Both the position numbers and the translations under genes were made by a program. Source: Citrobacter youngae ATCC 29220 (lineage in GTDB: Bacteria; Pseudomonadota; Gammaproteobacteria; Enterobacterales; Enterobacteriaceae). From it: a DNA stretch of 64,000 bases. The notes under the pieces were generated by a model. It saw nothing but the letters and a program-made list of their open reading frames with translations. It did no database searches and was not told the DNA's origin. This document shows, piece after piece, positions 57,064 to 64,000 of this stretch (the first letter of the stretch is position 1; the number at the start of each line of letters is the position of its first letter). The DNA is taken from NCBI RefSeq assembly GCF_000155975.1, contig NZ_GG730299.1, positions 2,229,813 to 2,293,812 of the forward strand. Reading direction: 5' to 3'.

Positions 57064-57207
57064 GATTCAACCCCTGTTGCGAAGCAAAAAACAGTTATAG
57101 CACCTGCCATTTCGCCTTCATAGCGCAGGATGTTGATTTCTCTTATCGCACAAAAAACCGTCAGCGCTTCTATACTGATTAAAAATCAATGTGTAAGGGA
57201 ACGCGCT

Positions 57208-58326
57208 ATGCCACTACCCGATTTTCATGTTTCCGACCCTTTTACGTTAGGCATTGAACTGGAAATGCAGGTGGTTAATCCCCCGGGTTACGACCTGAGC
57301 CAGGACTCTTCCCGGCTGATTGACGCCATTAAGCCACAGCTTACCGCCGGGGAAGTGAAGCACGATATCACCGAAAGTATGCTGGAGATGGCGACCGGGG
57401 TTTGTCGCAATATCGACCAGGCTGATGCTGAATTGTCCGCCATGCAGCAGATAATCATGCAGGTTGCGGCAGAGCACCACCTCGCCATTTGTGGCGGTGG
57501 TACGCACCCCTTTCAAAAATGGCAACGTCAGGAAGTCTGCGATGACGAACGCTATCGGCGCAACCTGGAAAATTTTGGTTATCTTATCCAGCAGGCGACG
57601 GTGTTCGGTCAGCACGTCCATGTTGGCTGCGCCAACGGTGATGATGCTATCTACCTCCTGCACGGGCTGTCGCGATTTGTTCCTCATTTTATTGCGCTCT
57701 CCGCCGCCTCGCCTTATATGCAGACATCCGACACGCAATTTGCCTGCGCGCGTCTGAATATTTTCTCCGGATTTCCCGATAACGGCCCGATGCCATGGAT
57801 AAATAGCTGGCAGGAATTTACCGGGCTGTTTCGTCGTCTGGCTTACACCAGCATGATTGATAGCATTAAAGACCTGCACTGGGATATCCGCCCCAGCCCA
57901 CACTTCGGTACGGTTGAGGTTCGGGTCATGGACACTCCGCTGACGCTTAGACACGCGGTCAATATGGCGGGGCTGATTCAGTCCATCGCCCACTGGTTAC
58001 TCACCCAACGCCCATTCAAACACCAGGAGCGTGACTATTTACTGTATAAATTTAACCGTTTTCAGGCCTGCCGCTTTGGCATGGCGGGGATAGTCACCGA
58101 CGTGAATACGGGCGAAGGCCACCGCCTGGCGGATGACACGCTACGACTGCTGGAGAATGTCGCCGCCTCTGCGGATAAAGTAGGAGCGACCAGCGCGATT
58201 GAAGCGTTACGCCTACAGGTTAAACATGGTCATGATGAAGCGCAGAACATGCGTAATTTCGTGGCAGAAGGCGGGTCGTTAAGTGGTTTGGTGAAAAAAC
58301 ACTGTGAGATTTGGGCGGGGCGGTAA
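57208..58326 (+). CDS. ybdK: Glutamate-cysteine ligase-like carboxylate-amine ligase YbdK
   Basis: 372 residues from the ATG at 57208 ([15 protein letters not shown]) behind AAGGGA; the in-frame upstream ATG at 57130 lacks a site. It belongs to the GCS2 family, with [10 protein letters not shown] and CGGGTHPF. E. coli YbdK has weak gamma-glutamylcysteine ligase activity; its main role is unknown. It is divergent from the fusion gene and followed by ybdJ. Confidence 0.95.
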   Translation: MPLPDFHVSDPFTLGIELEMQVVNPPGYDLSQDSSRLIDAIKPQLTAGEVKHDITESMLEMATGVCRNIDQADAELSAMQQIIMQVAAEHHLAICGGGTHPFQKWQRQEVCDDERYRRNLENFGYLIQQATVFGQHVHVGCANGDDAIYLLHGLSRFVPHFIALSAASPYMQTSDTQFACARLNIFSGFPDNGPMPWINSWQEFTGLFRRLAYTSMIDSIKDLHWDIRPSPHFGTVEVRVMDTPLTLRHAVNMAGLIQSIAHWLLTQRPFKHQERDYLLYKFNRFQACRFGMAGIVTDVNTGEGHRLADDTLRLLENVAASADKVGATSAIEALRLQVKHGHDEAQNMRNFVAEGGSLSGLVKKHCEIWAGR

Positions 58327-58392
58327 GCGTGGGGTTTGCGTTGCCCGCAGAGATCCCGGACAATGGTATTTTAACTCAAGTTTAACAATATC

Positions 58393-58641
58393 ATGAAACA
58401 CCCGCTTGAATCACTGATGACCGCCGCAGGGATCCTGCTACTGGCTTTTCTGTCCTGCCTGCTGTTGCCTGCCCCCTCACTTGGCCTGGTGCTGGCGCAA
58501 AAGCTCGTCGCCACCTTTCATCTGATGGATCTCAACCAGTTTTACACGTTGCTGTTTTGCCTGTGGTTTTTACTCCTGGGGGTGATTGAGTATTTTGTGC
58601 TGCGCTACGTCTGGCGACGCTGGTTCTCGCTGGCGAATTAA
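58393..58641 (+). CDS. ybdJ: Small membrane protein YbdJ (DUF1158)
   Basis: 82 residues with two hydrophobic segments (about 8-32 and 48-70) and a basic C-terminal end, YVWRRWFSLAN. It matches E. coli YbdJ and keeps the ybdK-ybdJ order. Function is unknown; inner-membrane location is inferred. Confidence 0.92.
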   Translation: MKHPLESLMTAAGILLLAFLSCLLLPAPSLGLVLAQKLVATFHLMDLNQFYTLLFCLWFLLLGVIEYFVLRYVWRRWFSLAN

Positions 58642-58662
58642 GCCCGCGAGAACCCGGCGCCG

Positions 58663-59004
58663 TTAATGCGTACGGCTATGATTTTCTTTGCGATAAGCGC
58701 CCGGCGGTTGGCTGAACGTACGGGTGAAAATACGCGTAAAGGTCTGCTGCGAATCGAATCCGTACTTCAGACAGATGTCGTACACTTTCTGATCGGTATC
58801 CCGTAGATCGCGCGCCGCCAGCAGCAGCTTACGCTCGCGGATGTAACGCCCCAGACTCTCGCCTTTGTACTGCATAAAAAGACGCTGTAGGTGCCATTTT
58901 GAATAACCCGCATGGCGTGCAATATCATCAATGCGCAATGGTTGATTCAGATTATCATCAATCCATTCAACAATCGTATCAATTACCTGAGCAGAAATCG
59001 TCAT
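58663..59004 (-). CDS. ramA: AraC-type multidrug-tolerance activator RamA
   Basis: 113 residues from the second of two ATGs (59004; the first is at 59007), after GGGAGA. It is a stand-alone two-helix-turn-helix AraC protein of the MarA/SoxS/Rob group: DIARHAGYSKWHLQRLF and ICLKYGFDSQQTFTRIFTR are the two DNA-reading helices. RamA activates acrAB, tolC and micF-type genes. It lies 17 bases after romA, so the two share a RamR-repressed transcript. Confidence 0.96.
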   Translation of the reverse strand: MTISAQVIDTIVEWIDDNLNQPLRIDDIARHAGYSKWHLQRLFMQYKGESLGRYIRERKLLLAARDLRDTDQKVYDICLKYGFDSQQTFTRIFTRTFSQPPGAYRKENHSRTH

Positions 59005-59021
59005 CATGCTCTCCCTTGTGT

Positions 59022-60134
59022 TCATTGAGTTGCCTGCTGCCACCAGGCCGTAAACTGTTGGTCCGGTTCGGACAGGATTACCGGTTCACCCAGCATCGGC
59101 GTCAGCAGTCGGTAATCTTGATGGCGACTGGCAAACGCCAGTCGTTTGTACGGCTCATCCCAGGTATGTTTCGCCAGCACGAAGCGACCGGCATGCCCCG
59201 GTACAACGGCTTTCGCATGCAGATCCGCCGCGGCCTGCGCCGTCTCTTCCGGCATCATGTGAATAAACTTCCAGTCCTGGTCATACTGACCGTTCTCCAT
59301 AATCGCCAAATCCACCGCGCCAAACTGCTCGCCGATGGCTTTAAAATGCGGTCCGTAGCCGGAATCGCCGCTGTAATAAACGTTCTGTTCCGGCGTTTCA
59401 AACATGAAGCTGGCCCACAGCGTCTGGTTACGCTTAATGCCTCGCCCCGAAAAATGGCGGGCGGGCAGCACATGAACGATCAGTGAATCCGTCACTCTGA
59501 CGGACTGATTCCAGTCCCGCTCTTCAATAATCTCACTGCGCATCCCCCAGTAACGCAGATGCGACCCGACGCCGAGCGGCGTAATCACCCGCTTAATTTT
59601 CGGCATCAACGCCTTGATGGTGGCGAGATCGAGATGGTCATAGTGATCGTGCGAAATGATGAGCAGATCGATCTCCGGCATCGCCTGCGCGGTCCACGGA
59701 TAATCCCCGGCAAAGGCTTTGTTCAGGAATGAAAACGGGGCGGCATAGTTGCTGAACACCGGATCAATCAGGATACGTTGACCCGCCAGTTGCAAATACC
59801 ACGAGGAGTGCCCCAGCCAGACAAGGGTATCCTGCTGTGGCGATAAACCGGCGAGATCGGTCGCCACCAGCGGTAATGGCTGCGCGGGCCGCGCATTTTC
59901 ACGCTTAGCGACCAGAAACTCCCACCAGGCCGCCAGCATACCTTTATTACCGGTATAGCCCGGTGTCGGCAGCTGGTTATGAAACTGTCCATCACGATAA
60001 TGCGGTGACTGTTCAACCTGACTCAGTTGTGCTCCCTGCGGCGCCTGGCCAAATCCGGCATTGAGTACAAACGGTAAACTTGCAGTCGCGGCAATAAGCA
60101 TAATAACAACCACACATACGGTGAGAGGCTTCAT
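59022..60134 (-). CDS. romA: Metallo-beta-lactamase-fold protein RomA
   Basis: 370 residues, starting with a hydrophobic N-terminus that looks like a signal or membrane anchor. The metal site is clear (SHDHYDHLDLATIK), with further histidines in ARHFSGRG and VPGHAGRF, as in NAPE-PLD/UlaG-type hydrolases. RomA was first linked to reduced outer-membrane porin when overexpressed; its substrate is unknown. It precedes ramA in one operon, the layout seen in Klebsiella, Enterobacter and Citrobacter. Confidence 0.93.
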   Translation of the reverse strand: MKPLTVCVVVIMLIAATASLPFVLNAGFGQAPQGAQLSQVEQSPHYRDGQFHNQLPTPGYTGNKGMLAAWWEFLVAKRENARPAQPLPLVATDLAGLSPQQDTLVWLGHSSWYLQLAGQRILIDPVFSNYAAPFSFLNKAFAGDYPWTAQAMPEIDLLIISHDHYDHLDLATIKALMPKIKRVITPLGVGSHLRYWGMRSEIIEERDWNQSVRVTDSLIVHVLPARHFSGRGIKRNQTLWASFMFETPEQNVYYSGDSGYGPHFKAIGEQFGAVDLAIMENGQYDQDWKFIHMMPEETAQAAADLHAKAVVPGHAGRFVLAKHTWDEPYKRLAFASRHQDYRLLTPMLGEPVILSEPDQQFTAWWQQATQ

Positions 60135-60188
60135 ATCCTGACCTTAAACGCGCCCCTTTCCGCTGGTTTGCGCGACTGACTCTTGATT

Positions 60189-60208
60189 ATGAGTGAGTAA
60201 GCACTCAT
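60189..60208. promoter_or_regulatory. RamR operator
   Basis: ATGAGTG-N6-CACTCAT is a perfect 7-bp palindrome between romA and ramR and equals the RamR binding palindrome described for Salmonella. It would repress romA-ramA. Confidence 0.9.
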
Positions 60209-60323
60209 TATAGAAATCGAAAGTTCGCCGTCAAGATGATTTTCAATCTTTGACATTCGCCGTTGCGGTGCTGCAAAGGCCGTGATTCAATCATGATTTT
60301 TCCAGACTTAAGGGTAAAGTGTA

Positions 60324-60905
60324 GTGGCTCGTCCGAAGAGTGAAGACAAAAAACTGGCATTACTGGAAGCTGCAACCACAGCATTTGCACAATCAGGTAT
60401 TGCGGCGTCAACCGCCGTGATAGCCCGCAATGCAGGGGTTGCGGAGGGAACGTTGTTTCGCTATTTCGCGACCAAAGATGATTTGATCAACGAACTTTAC
60501 CTGTTTTTAAAGCACGATCTTTGCCAGTCGATGATGGCGAATCTGGATCGCTCAGTGACCGATGCAAAAACCATGACCCACTACATCTGGAACAGCTATA
60601 TCAGTTGGGGTCTGAACCATACCTGCGGACATCGCACTATCCGCCAGCTGGCCGTGAGCGAAAAAATCAGCAAAGAAACCGAACAGCAGGCTGACGATAT
60701 GTTCCCGGAACTGCGCGATCTGTGTCACCGTTCCGTTCGCCCTGAATTTATGTCTGACGAATATCGTGCCTTCGGTGATGGGCTTTTTCTCTCACTTGCA
60801 GAAACAACAATGGAATTCGCTGCCCGCAATCCTGCTCGCGCCAGTGAATATATTTCGATGGGGTTTGAAGCCATGTGGCGCGCACTGACCCATGAGGAAA
60901 AATAA
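60324..60905 (+). CDS. ramR: TetR-family repressor RamR
   Basis: 193 residues with a GTG start. The N-terminal helix-turn-helix is intact ([26 protein letters not shown], about 29-54), followed by the ligand-binding helical domain. RamR represses ramA and is released by bile acids and drug-like compounds; loss-of-function changes cause multidrug tolerance. No frameshift or stop is seen, so the repressor appears functional. Its stop overlaps the ybdF ATG (TAATG). Confidence 0.96.
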   Translation: MARPKSEDKKLALLEAATTAFAQSGIAASTAVIARNAGVAEGTLFRYFATKDDLINELYLFLKHDLCQSMMANLDRSVTDAKTMTHYIWNSYISWGLNHTCGHRTIRQLAVSEKISKETEQQADDMFPELRDLCHRSVRPEFMSDEYRAFGDGLFLSLAETTMEFAARNPARASEYISMGFEAMWRALTHEEK

Positions 60906-61273
60906 TGGACGGACAAACACTACATGCGAGCGCAAAACGTATTGCCCTCGAACTGCCTTTTACCGAGCATTGCTGGCCGTTCGGCCCGGAATATGACGTC
61001 TTCAGGGTCGGCGGGAAGATTTTTATGATTATCATGGCGCATCGCGGGCGCCCGCTGGTCAATCTGAAGTCCGAGCCGCAAAAAGCGCTATTAAACCAGC
61101 AGATCTACCGCAGCATCGAACCCGGTTATCACATGAATAAAAAGCACTGGATTTCGGTCTACCCCGGCGACGATATTAACGAGTCACTGCTGACAGAGCT
61201 GGTGAATGACTCATGGCATCGGGTGGTGGATGGTCTGCCGAAGCGGGATCAAAAACGCCTGCGACCAGGCTGA
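60905..61273 (+). CDS. ybdF: MmcQ/YjbR-family protein YbdF
   Basis: 122 residues of the YjbR double-wing fold (DUF419), with [21 protein letters not shown] at the start and [11 protein letters not shown] near the end. It matches E. coli YbdF. Function is unknown, possibly DNA-associated. The one-base overlap with ramR suggests coupled translation. Confidence 0.93.
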   Translation: MDGQTLHASAKRIALELPFTEHCWPFGPEYDVFRVGGKIFMIIMAHRGRPLVNLKSEPQKALLNQQIYRSIEPGYHMNKKHWISVYPGDDINESLLTELVNDSWHRVVDGLPKRDQKRLRPG

Positions 61274-61299
61274 TTTACGTCAACATGTTCCTCTGTCAC

Positions 61300-61380
61300 T
61301 GCCGGATGGCGGCGCTGGCGCCTAATCCGGCCTACAATTGGCGTTAACCGTAGGCCTGATAAGCAAAGCGCCATCAGGCA
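61300..61380. repeat. BIME: two REP palindromes before nfsB
   Basis: Two facing REP-type elements (GCCGGATGGCGG ... AATCCGGCCTAC, then GTAGGCCTGATAAGC ... CATCAGGCA) lie between ybdF and nfsB. Confidence 0.9.
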
Positions 61381-61521
61381 TTGGCTCATGCGACCTGGCT
61401 GATTTATCGTTAGCGCCGATAAGTGTTTTTGCATTTTCCTGTCTTATCTTTTTTCCGCTAACCCTGTACCCTGCTGAAACAAAACGCACCCGCAGGGTAC
61501 GAAAAACCACCAGGAGTAGTT

Positions 61522-62175
61522 ATGGATATTGTTTCTGTCGCCTTAAAACGTTACTCCACTAAGGCGTTCGATCCGAATAAAAAACTGACCGCTGAACAGG
61601 CCGAAAAATTAAAAACGCTGCTGCAGTTTAGCCCGTCCAGCACCAACTCTCAGCCATGGCATTTTATTGTTGCCAGCACTGACGAAGGGAAAGCACGGGT
61701 GGCGAAATCCGCAGCTGGCGGCTTTGTTTTCAACGAGCGTAAAATGCTGGATGCATCCCACGTTGTGGTGTTCTGCGCCAAAACGGCGATGGATGATGCG
61801 TGGCTGGAGCGCGTGGTGGATCAGGAAGAGCGCGACGGGCGTTTTGCCACCCCGGAAGCCAAAGCCGCTAACCACAAAGGCCGTACTTTCTTTGCCGACC
61901 TGCATCGCAAAGATCTCAAAGATGACAACCACTGGATGGCGAAACAGGTCTACCTGAACGTCGGTAACTTCCTGCTGGGCGTTGCGGCGATGGGACTGGA
62001 CGCGGTGCCAATCGAGGGCTTTGACGCAGCCGTTCTCGACGCAGAGTTTGGCCTGAAAGAAAAAGGTTTCACCAGCGTGGTCGTGGTCCCGGTGGGCCAT
62101 CACAGCGTAGAGGACTTCAACGCGACGCTGCCAAAATCACGTCTGCCGCAGGAAACAACCCTGACGGAAGTCTGA
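61522..62175 (+). CDS. nfsB: Oxygen-insensitive NAD(P)H nitroreductase / dihydropteridine reductase NfsB
   Basis: 217 residues behind CAGGAGTAG. It is an FMN nitroreductase: [11 protein letters not shown] near the N-terminus and [15 protein letters not shown] at the FMN site. NfsB reduces nitrofurans and related nitroaromatics by two-electron steps, so it activates such drugs. In E. coli it belongs to the MarA/SoxS/Rob regulon, which fits its position next to ramA. Confidence 0.97.
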   Translation: MDIVSVALKRYSTKAFDPNKKLTAEQAEKLKTLLQFSPSSTNSQPWHFIVASTDEGKARVAKSAAGGFVFNERKMLDASHVVVFCAKTAMDDAWLERVVDQEERDGRFATPEAKAANHKGRTFFADLHRKDLKDDNHWMAKQVYLNVGNFLLGVAAMGLDAVPIEGFDAAVLDAEFGLKEKGFTSVVVVPVGHHSVEDFNATLPKSRLPQETTLTEV

Positions 62176-62187
62176 TTTTTTCGCTAT

Positions 62188-62213
62188 GCCCGATGCGATC
62201 GCCGTCATCGGGC
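62188..62213. terminator. Hairpin between nfsB and convergent regulator gene
   Basis: GCCCGATG pairs with CATCGGGC (8 bp, 10-base loop) between converging genes. No long T run is present. Confidence 0.65.
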
Positions 62214-62216
62214 GTA

Positions 62217-63083
62217 TTACTGCCGGTTCAGCCACGCCAGAGCCTGCTCCCCCGCTTCATCCATCGGTAAATAAACCAGCAACCGCGAGCCGTTACGCGG
62301 AGCGGAATACCAGTACATTTGCTGCAAGCTAAAACGCCCTAACTGCGGATGGACAAAGTTTTTAACCTGATTTTCCACACCGCGAACGTCATAACGCTGA
62401 TGCCATAACGCTTCAAATTCCGACGAGGCGGCAAAAAAGCGCGCCAGTTTGTTTTCCCAAACGGGATCGCTGCGGTGCTCCGCCATTGCGGCACGGAAAT
62501 AGGAAACAAACGTCGGTAATACATCGCAGTTTTCTATACGGCTACGCCAGGTTTCATTGGTGAGATAAAGGTAAATACAGTTGCGGTCTTCGCTCGGAAG
62601 CGTTGAAAAATCAACGCCCATTAACCGGCAAAAACTGTCGTTCCAGGCCACGATGTCAAAACTGGGTTTCTGAATACTGGCGGGCTGCGGCATCAGGCTG
62701 TCGAGCATCTTTCGGGTGCCTGGCGCAATCCCTTCACATACCCTCACCGGCGTGGATTCCGGTGGCGTCAATCCGGCCAGCACAAACAGATGGCGGGTTT
62801 CCAGCGGGCTGCATTGCAGCGCGCTCGCCACGTTCAGCAAGACCGCCTGGGACGGATTAACCTCTCGCCCCTGCTCCAGCCAGGTGTACCAGGTGACGCC
62901 AACGTTAGCCAGCATCGCAACCTCTTCGCGGCGCAGACCGGGCGTTCTTCGCCGCCCAATGCGCGGCAGACCCAGACGCTGCGGATCGAGGTTTTCCCGT
63001 CGCGCACGTAAAAACGCGCCAAGCTGCTTGCGGCTGTCATCGGGGAGGATAACCGCGGATTCCTGTTGCGCTATTACCGCCAT
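62217..63083 (-). CDS. XRE-type regulator with MmyB-like ligand domain
   Basis: 288 residues with GGAG before the ATG. The N-terminal helix-turn-helix carries TPGLRREEVAMLANVGVTWYTWLEQGR (about 47-73), followed by the MmyB-like PAS-type domain (AWNDSF, YLYLTNETWRSRIENCD), a pairing that is common in regulators adjacent to redox or efflux genes. It is divergent from a DHA2 exporter, with an inverted repeat between. It most likely controls that exporter. Confidence 0.87.
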   Translation of the reverse strand: MAVIAQQESAVILPDDSRKQLGAFLRARRENLDPQRLGLPRIGRRRTPGLRREEVAMLANVGVTWYTWLEQGREVNPSQAVLLNVASALQCSPLETRHLFVLAGLTPPESTPVRVCEGIAPGTRKMLDSLMPQPASIQKPSFDIVAWNDSFCRLMGVDFSTLPSEDRNCIYLYLTNETWRSRIENCDVLPTFVSYFRAAMAEHRSDPVWENKLARFFAASSEFEALWHQRYDVRGVENQVKNFVHPQLGRFSLQQMYWYSAPRNGSRLLVYLPMDEAGEQALAWLNRQ

Positions 63084-63100
63084 AGACTCTCCAGCATAGT

Positions 63101-63132
63101 AGTACCAATACCAGTATAATCAGGAACTGGTA
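63101..63132. promoter_or_regulatory. Putative operator between regulator and DHA2 exporter
   Basis: TACCAGT (63109-63115) and ACTGGTA (63126-63132) are inverted arms with a 10-base spacer; another ACCA copy lies at 63104-63107. Position in the 107-bp divergent gap suits autorepression and control of the pump. Confidence 0.6.
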
Positions 63133-63190
63133 CCCGTTTAATTTTTCAGTGATGCTACGTCCATCTGCAAAATGATGCAATGGAGTTACC

Positions 63191-64000
63191 ATGAGTACAT
63201 CAACTGTTTCACCCGGTCGCATCGGGTTGCTCCTGTTACTGACAGGCCAAATGCTCCCCCTCATCGATACATCAATTACAAACGTCGCTCTGGATTCCAT
63301 TACCCAGTCGCTTCAGGCCTCCACCACGCAGCTTGAGCTGATTGTCGCGTTGTACGGGGTGACTTTCGCCGTTTGTCTGGCGCTAGGCAGCAAACTCGGC
63401 GATAACTATGGTCGCCGCCGCCTGTTTATGACCGGCGTCGTGCTGTTTGGCATCGCCTCCCTGCTATGCGGGATGGCGAATTCCATTCATATGTTACTGG
63501 CTGCCCGCGTTCTACAAGGCGCGGGCGCGGCGCTGATCGTGCCGCAGATCCTTGCCACCCTGCACGTCACGCTGAAAGGCACGGCGCATGCGCGGGCCAT
63601 CAGTTTGTATGGAGGAATTGGCGGCATCGCGTTTATTGTCGGCCAGATGGGCGGAGGCTGGCTGGTTTCGGCTGATATTGCAGGGTTGGGCTGGCGTAAC
63701 GCCTTTTTTATTAATGTCCCGATCTGTCTGTTAGTTCTGATGTTCAGCAAACGCTATGTTCCTGAAACCACGAGAGAAACCCGAACCCGCATCGACTGGC
63801 TGGGAACCAGCAGCCTGGCTGCGATTCTCTGCTGTTTGCTGTTTCCTATGGCATTAGGCCCGGAAACCGGCTGGCCGTGGCAGACTCAGGTGGCTCTGGT
63901 CGCCATCCTGCCTTTGGGATGGTGGATGCGCAGCAATGCGTTACGCCAGGAACAGAACGGGCAACATCCTCTCTTACCGCCGCGCCTGTTAAAACTCAGC
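63191..64000 (+). CDS. DHA2-family MFS drug transporter, 3' end beyond the window
   Basis: 270 codons are visible and the frame is open at the window edge. Features of the 14-helix DHA2 group are LLTGQMLPLIDTSITNVAL (motif D1-like), SKLGDNYGRRR in loop 2-3, and RVLQGAGAALIVPQ (motif C-like region). It is an inner-membrane proton-driven exporter; substrates are unknown. It is divergent from the MmyB-type regulator, whose likely operator lies in between. Confidence 0.88.
   Translation, partial: MSTSTVSPGRIGLLLLLTGQMLPLIDTSITNVALDSITQSLQASTTQLELIVALYGVTFAVCLALGSKLGDNYGRRRLFMTGVVLFGIASLLCGMANSIHMLLAARVLQGAGAALIVPQILATLHVTLKGTAHARAISLYGGIGGIAFIVGQMGGGWLVSADIAGLGWRNAFFINVPICLLVLMFSKRYVPETTRETRTRIDWLGTSSLAAILCCLLFPMALGPETGWPWQTQVALVAILPLGWWMRSNALRQEQNGQHPLLPPRLLKLS

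Noticed and set aside
61400-61521. MarA/RamA binding box before nfsB
   Set aside because: A partial match around ATTTATCG lacks the conserved GCAC half, so it was not listed although regulation of nfsB by this family is known in E. coli.

Overview
The window is chromosomal DNA from a member of the Enterobacteriaceae, most likely Citrobacter. The backbone follows the E. coli K-12 order on the opposite strand: cit genes, rna, rnk, uspG, ahpF, ahpC, dsbG, ybdO, ybdN, ybdM, ybdL, ybdH, ybdD, cstA, the enterobactin block, ybdK, ybdJ, ybdF, nfsB. It also carries ramA-romA-ramR, which E. coli lacks and which is typical of Citrobacter, Klebsiella and Enterobacter. Genus assignment is an inference; no rRNA or tRNA gene was seen.

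Region 1 (1-6389) is the citrate-lyase operon citCDEFXG with the citrate/succinate antiporter citT, closed by a strong terminator. Region 2 (6439-10181) holds rna, rnk and uspG. A flavin-reductase-like gene and a chloroperoxidase-like hydrolase sit between rna and rnk, and a terminator-like hairpin lies in the rnk leader.

Region 3 (10183-23585) is the most unusual part: about 13.4 kb inserted between uspG and ahpF, with no integrase or tRNA. On the minus strand it encodes an acyl-CoA dehydrogenase, an ACS-family MFS transporter, a class III CoA-transferase resembling FldA, and an AraC regulator resembling PobR/PobC. Divergently it encodes a YdiO-like acyl-CoA dehydrogenase, EtfB, EtfA, FixC-like and FixX-like proteins, an aromatic-acid-type (AAHS) MFS transporter, a FadK-like acyl-CoA ligase and a desulfoferrodoxin-like iron protein. 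It has no hydratase, 3-hydroxyacyl-CoA dehydrogenase or thiolase. I therefore infer a redox module that interconverts acyl- and enoyl-CoA esters, probably of an aromatic or cyclic carboxylate, and exchanges electrons with the quinone pool through ETF and FixCX.

Region 4 (23633-35159) holds ahpCF and dsbG with visible OxyR sites, a candidate minus-strand small RNA between them, ybdO, the ybdN/ybdM pair, ybdL and ybdH around a MetJ operator, and ybdD-cstA with a CRP-like site.

Region 5 (35208-55376) is a complete enterobactin system: entCEBAH, fepB, entS, fepDGC, fepE, fes-ybdZ-entF, fepA and entD, with Fur-type operators in the divergent promoters. Convergent to entD is an unusual single-chain fusion of a GNAT acetyltransferase and an HSL-type esterase.

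Region 6 (57208-64000) has ybdK, ybdJ, the ramA-romA/ramR multidrug-tolerance locus with its palindromic operator, ybdF, nfsB, and a MmyB-type regulator divergent from a DHA2 efflux pump that runs off the window.
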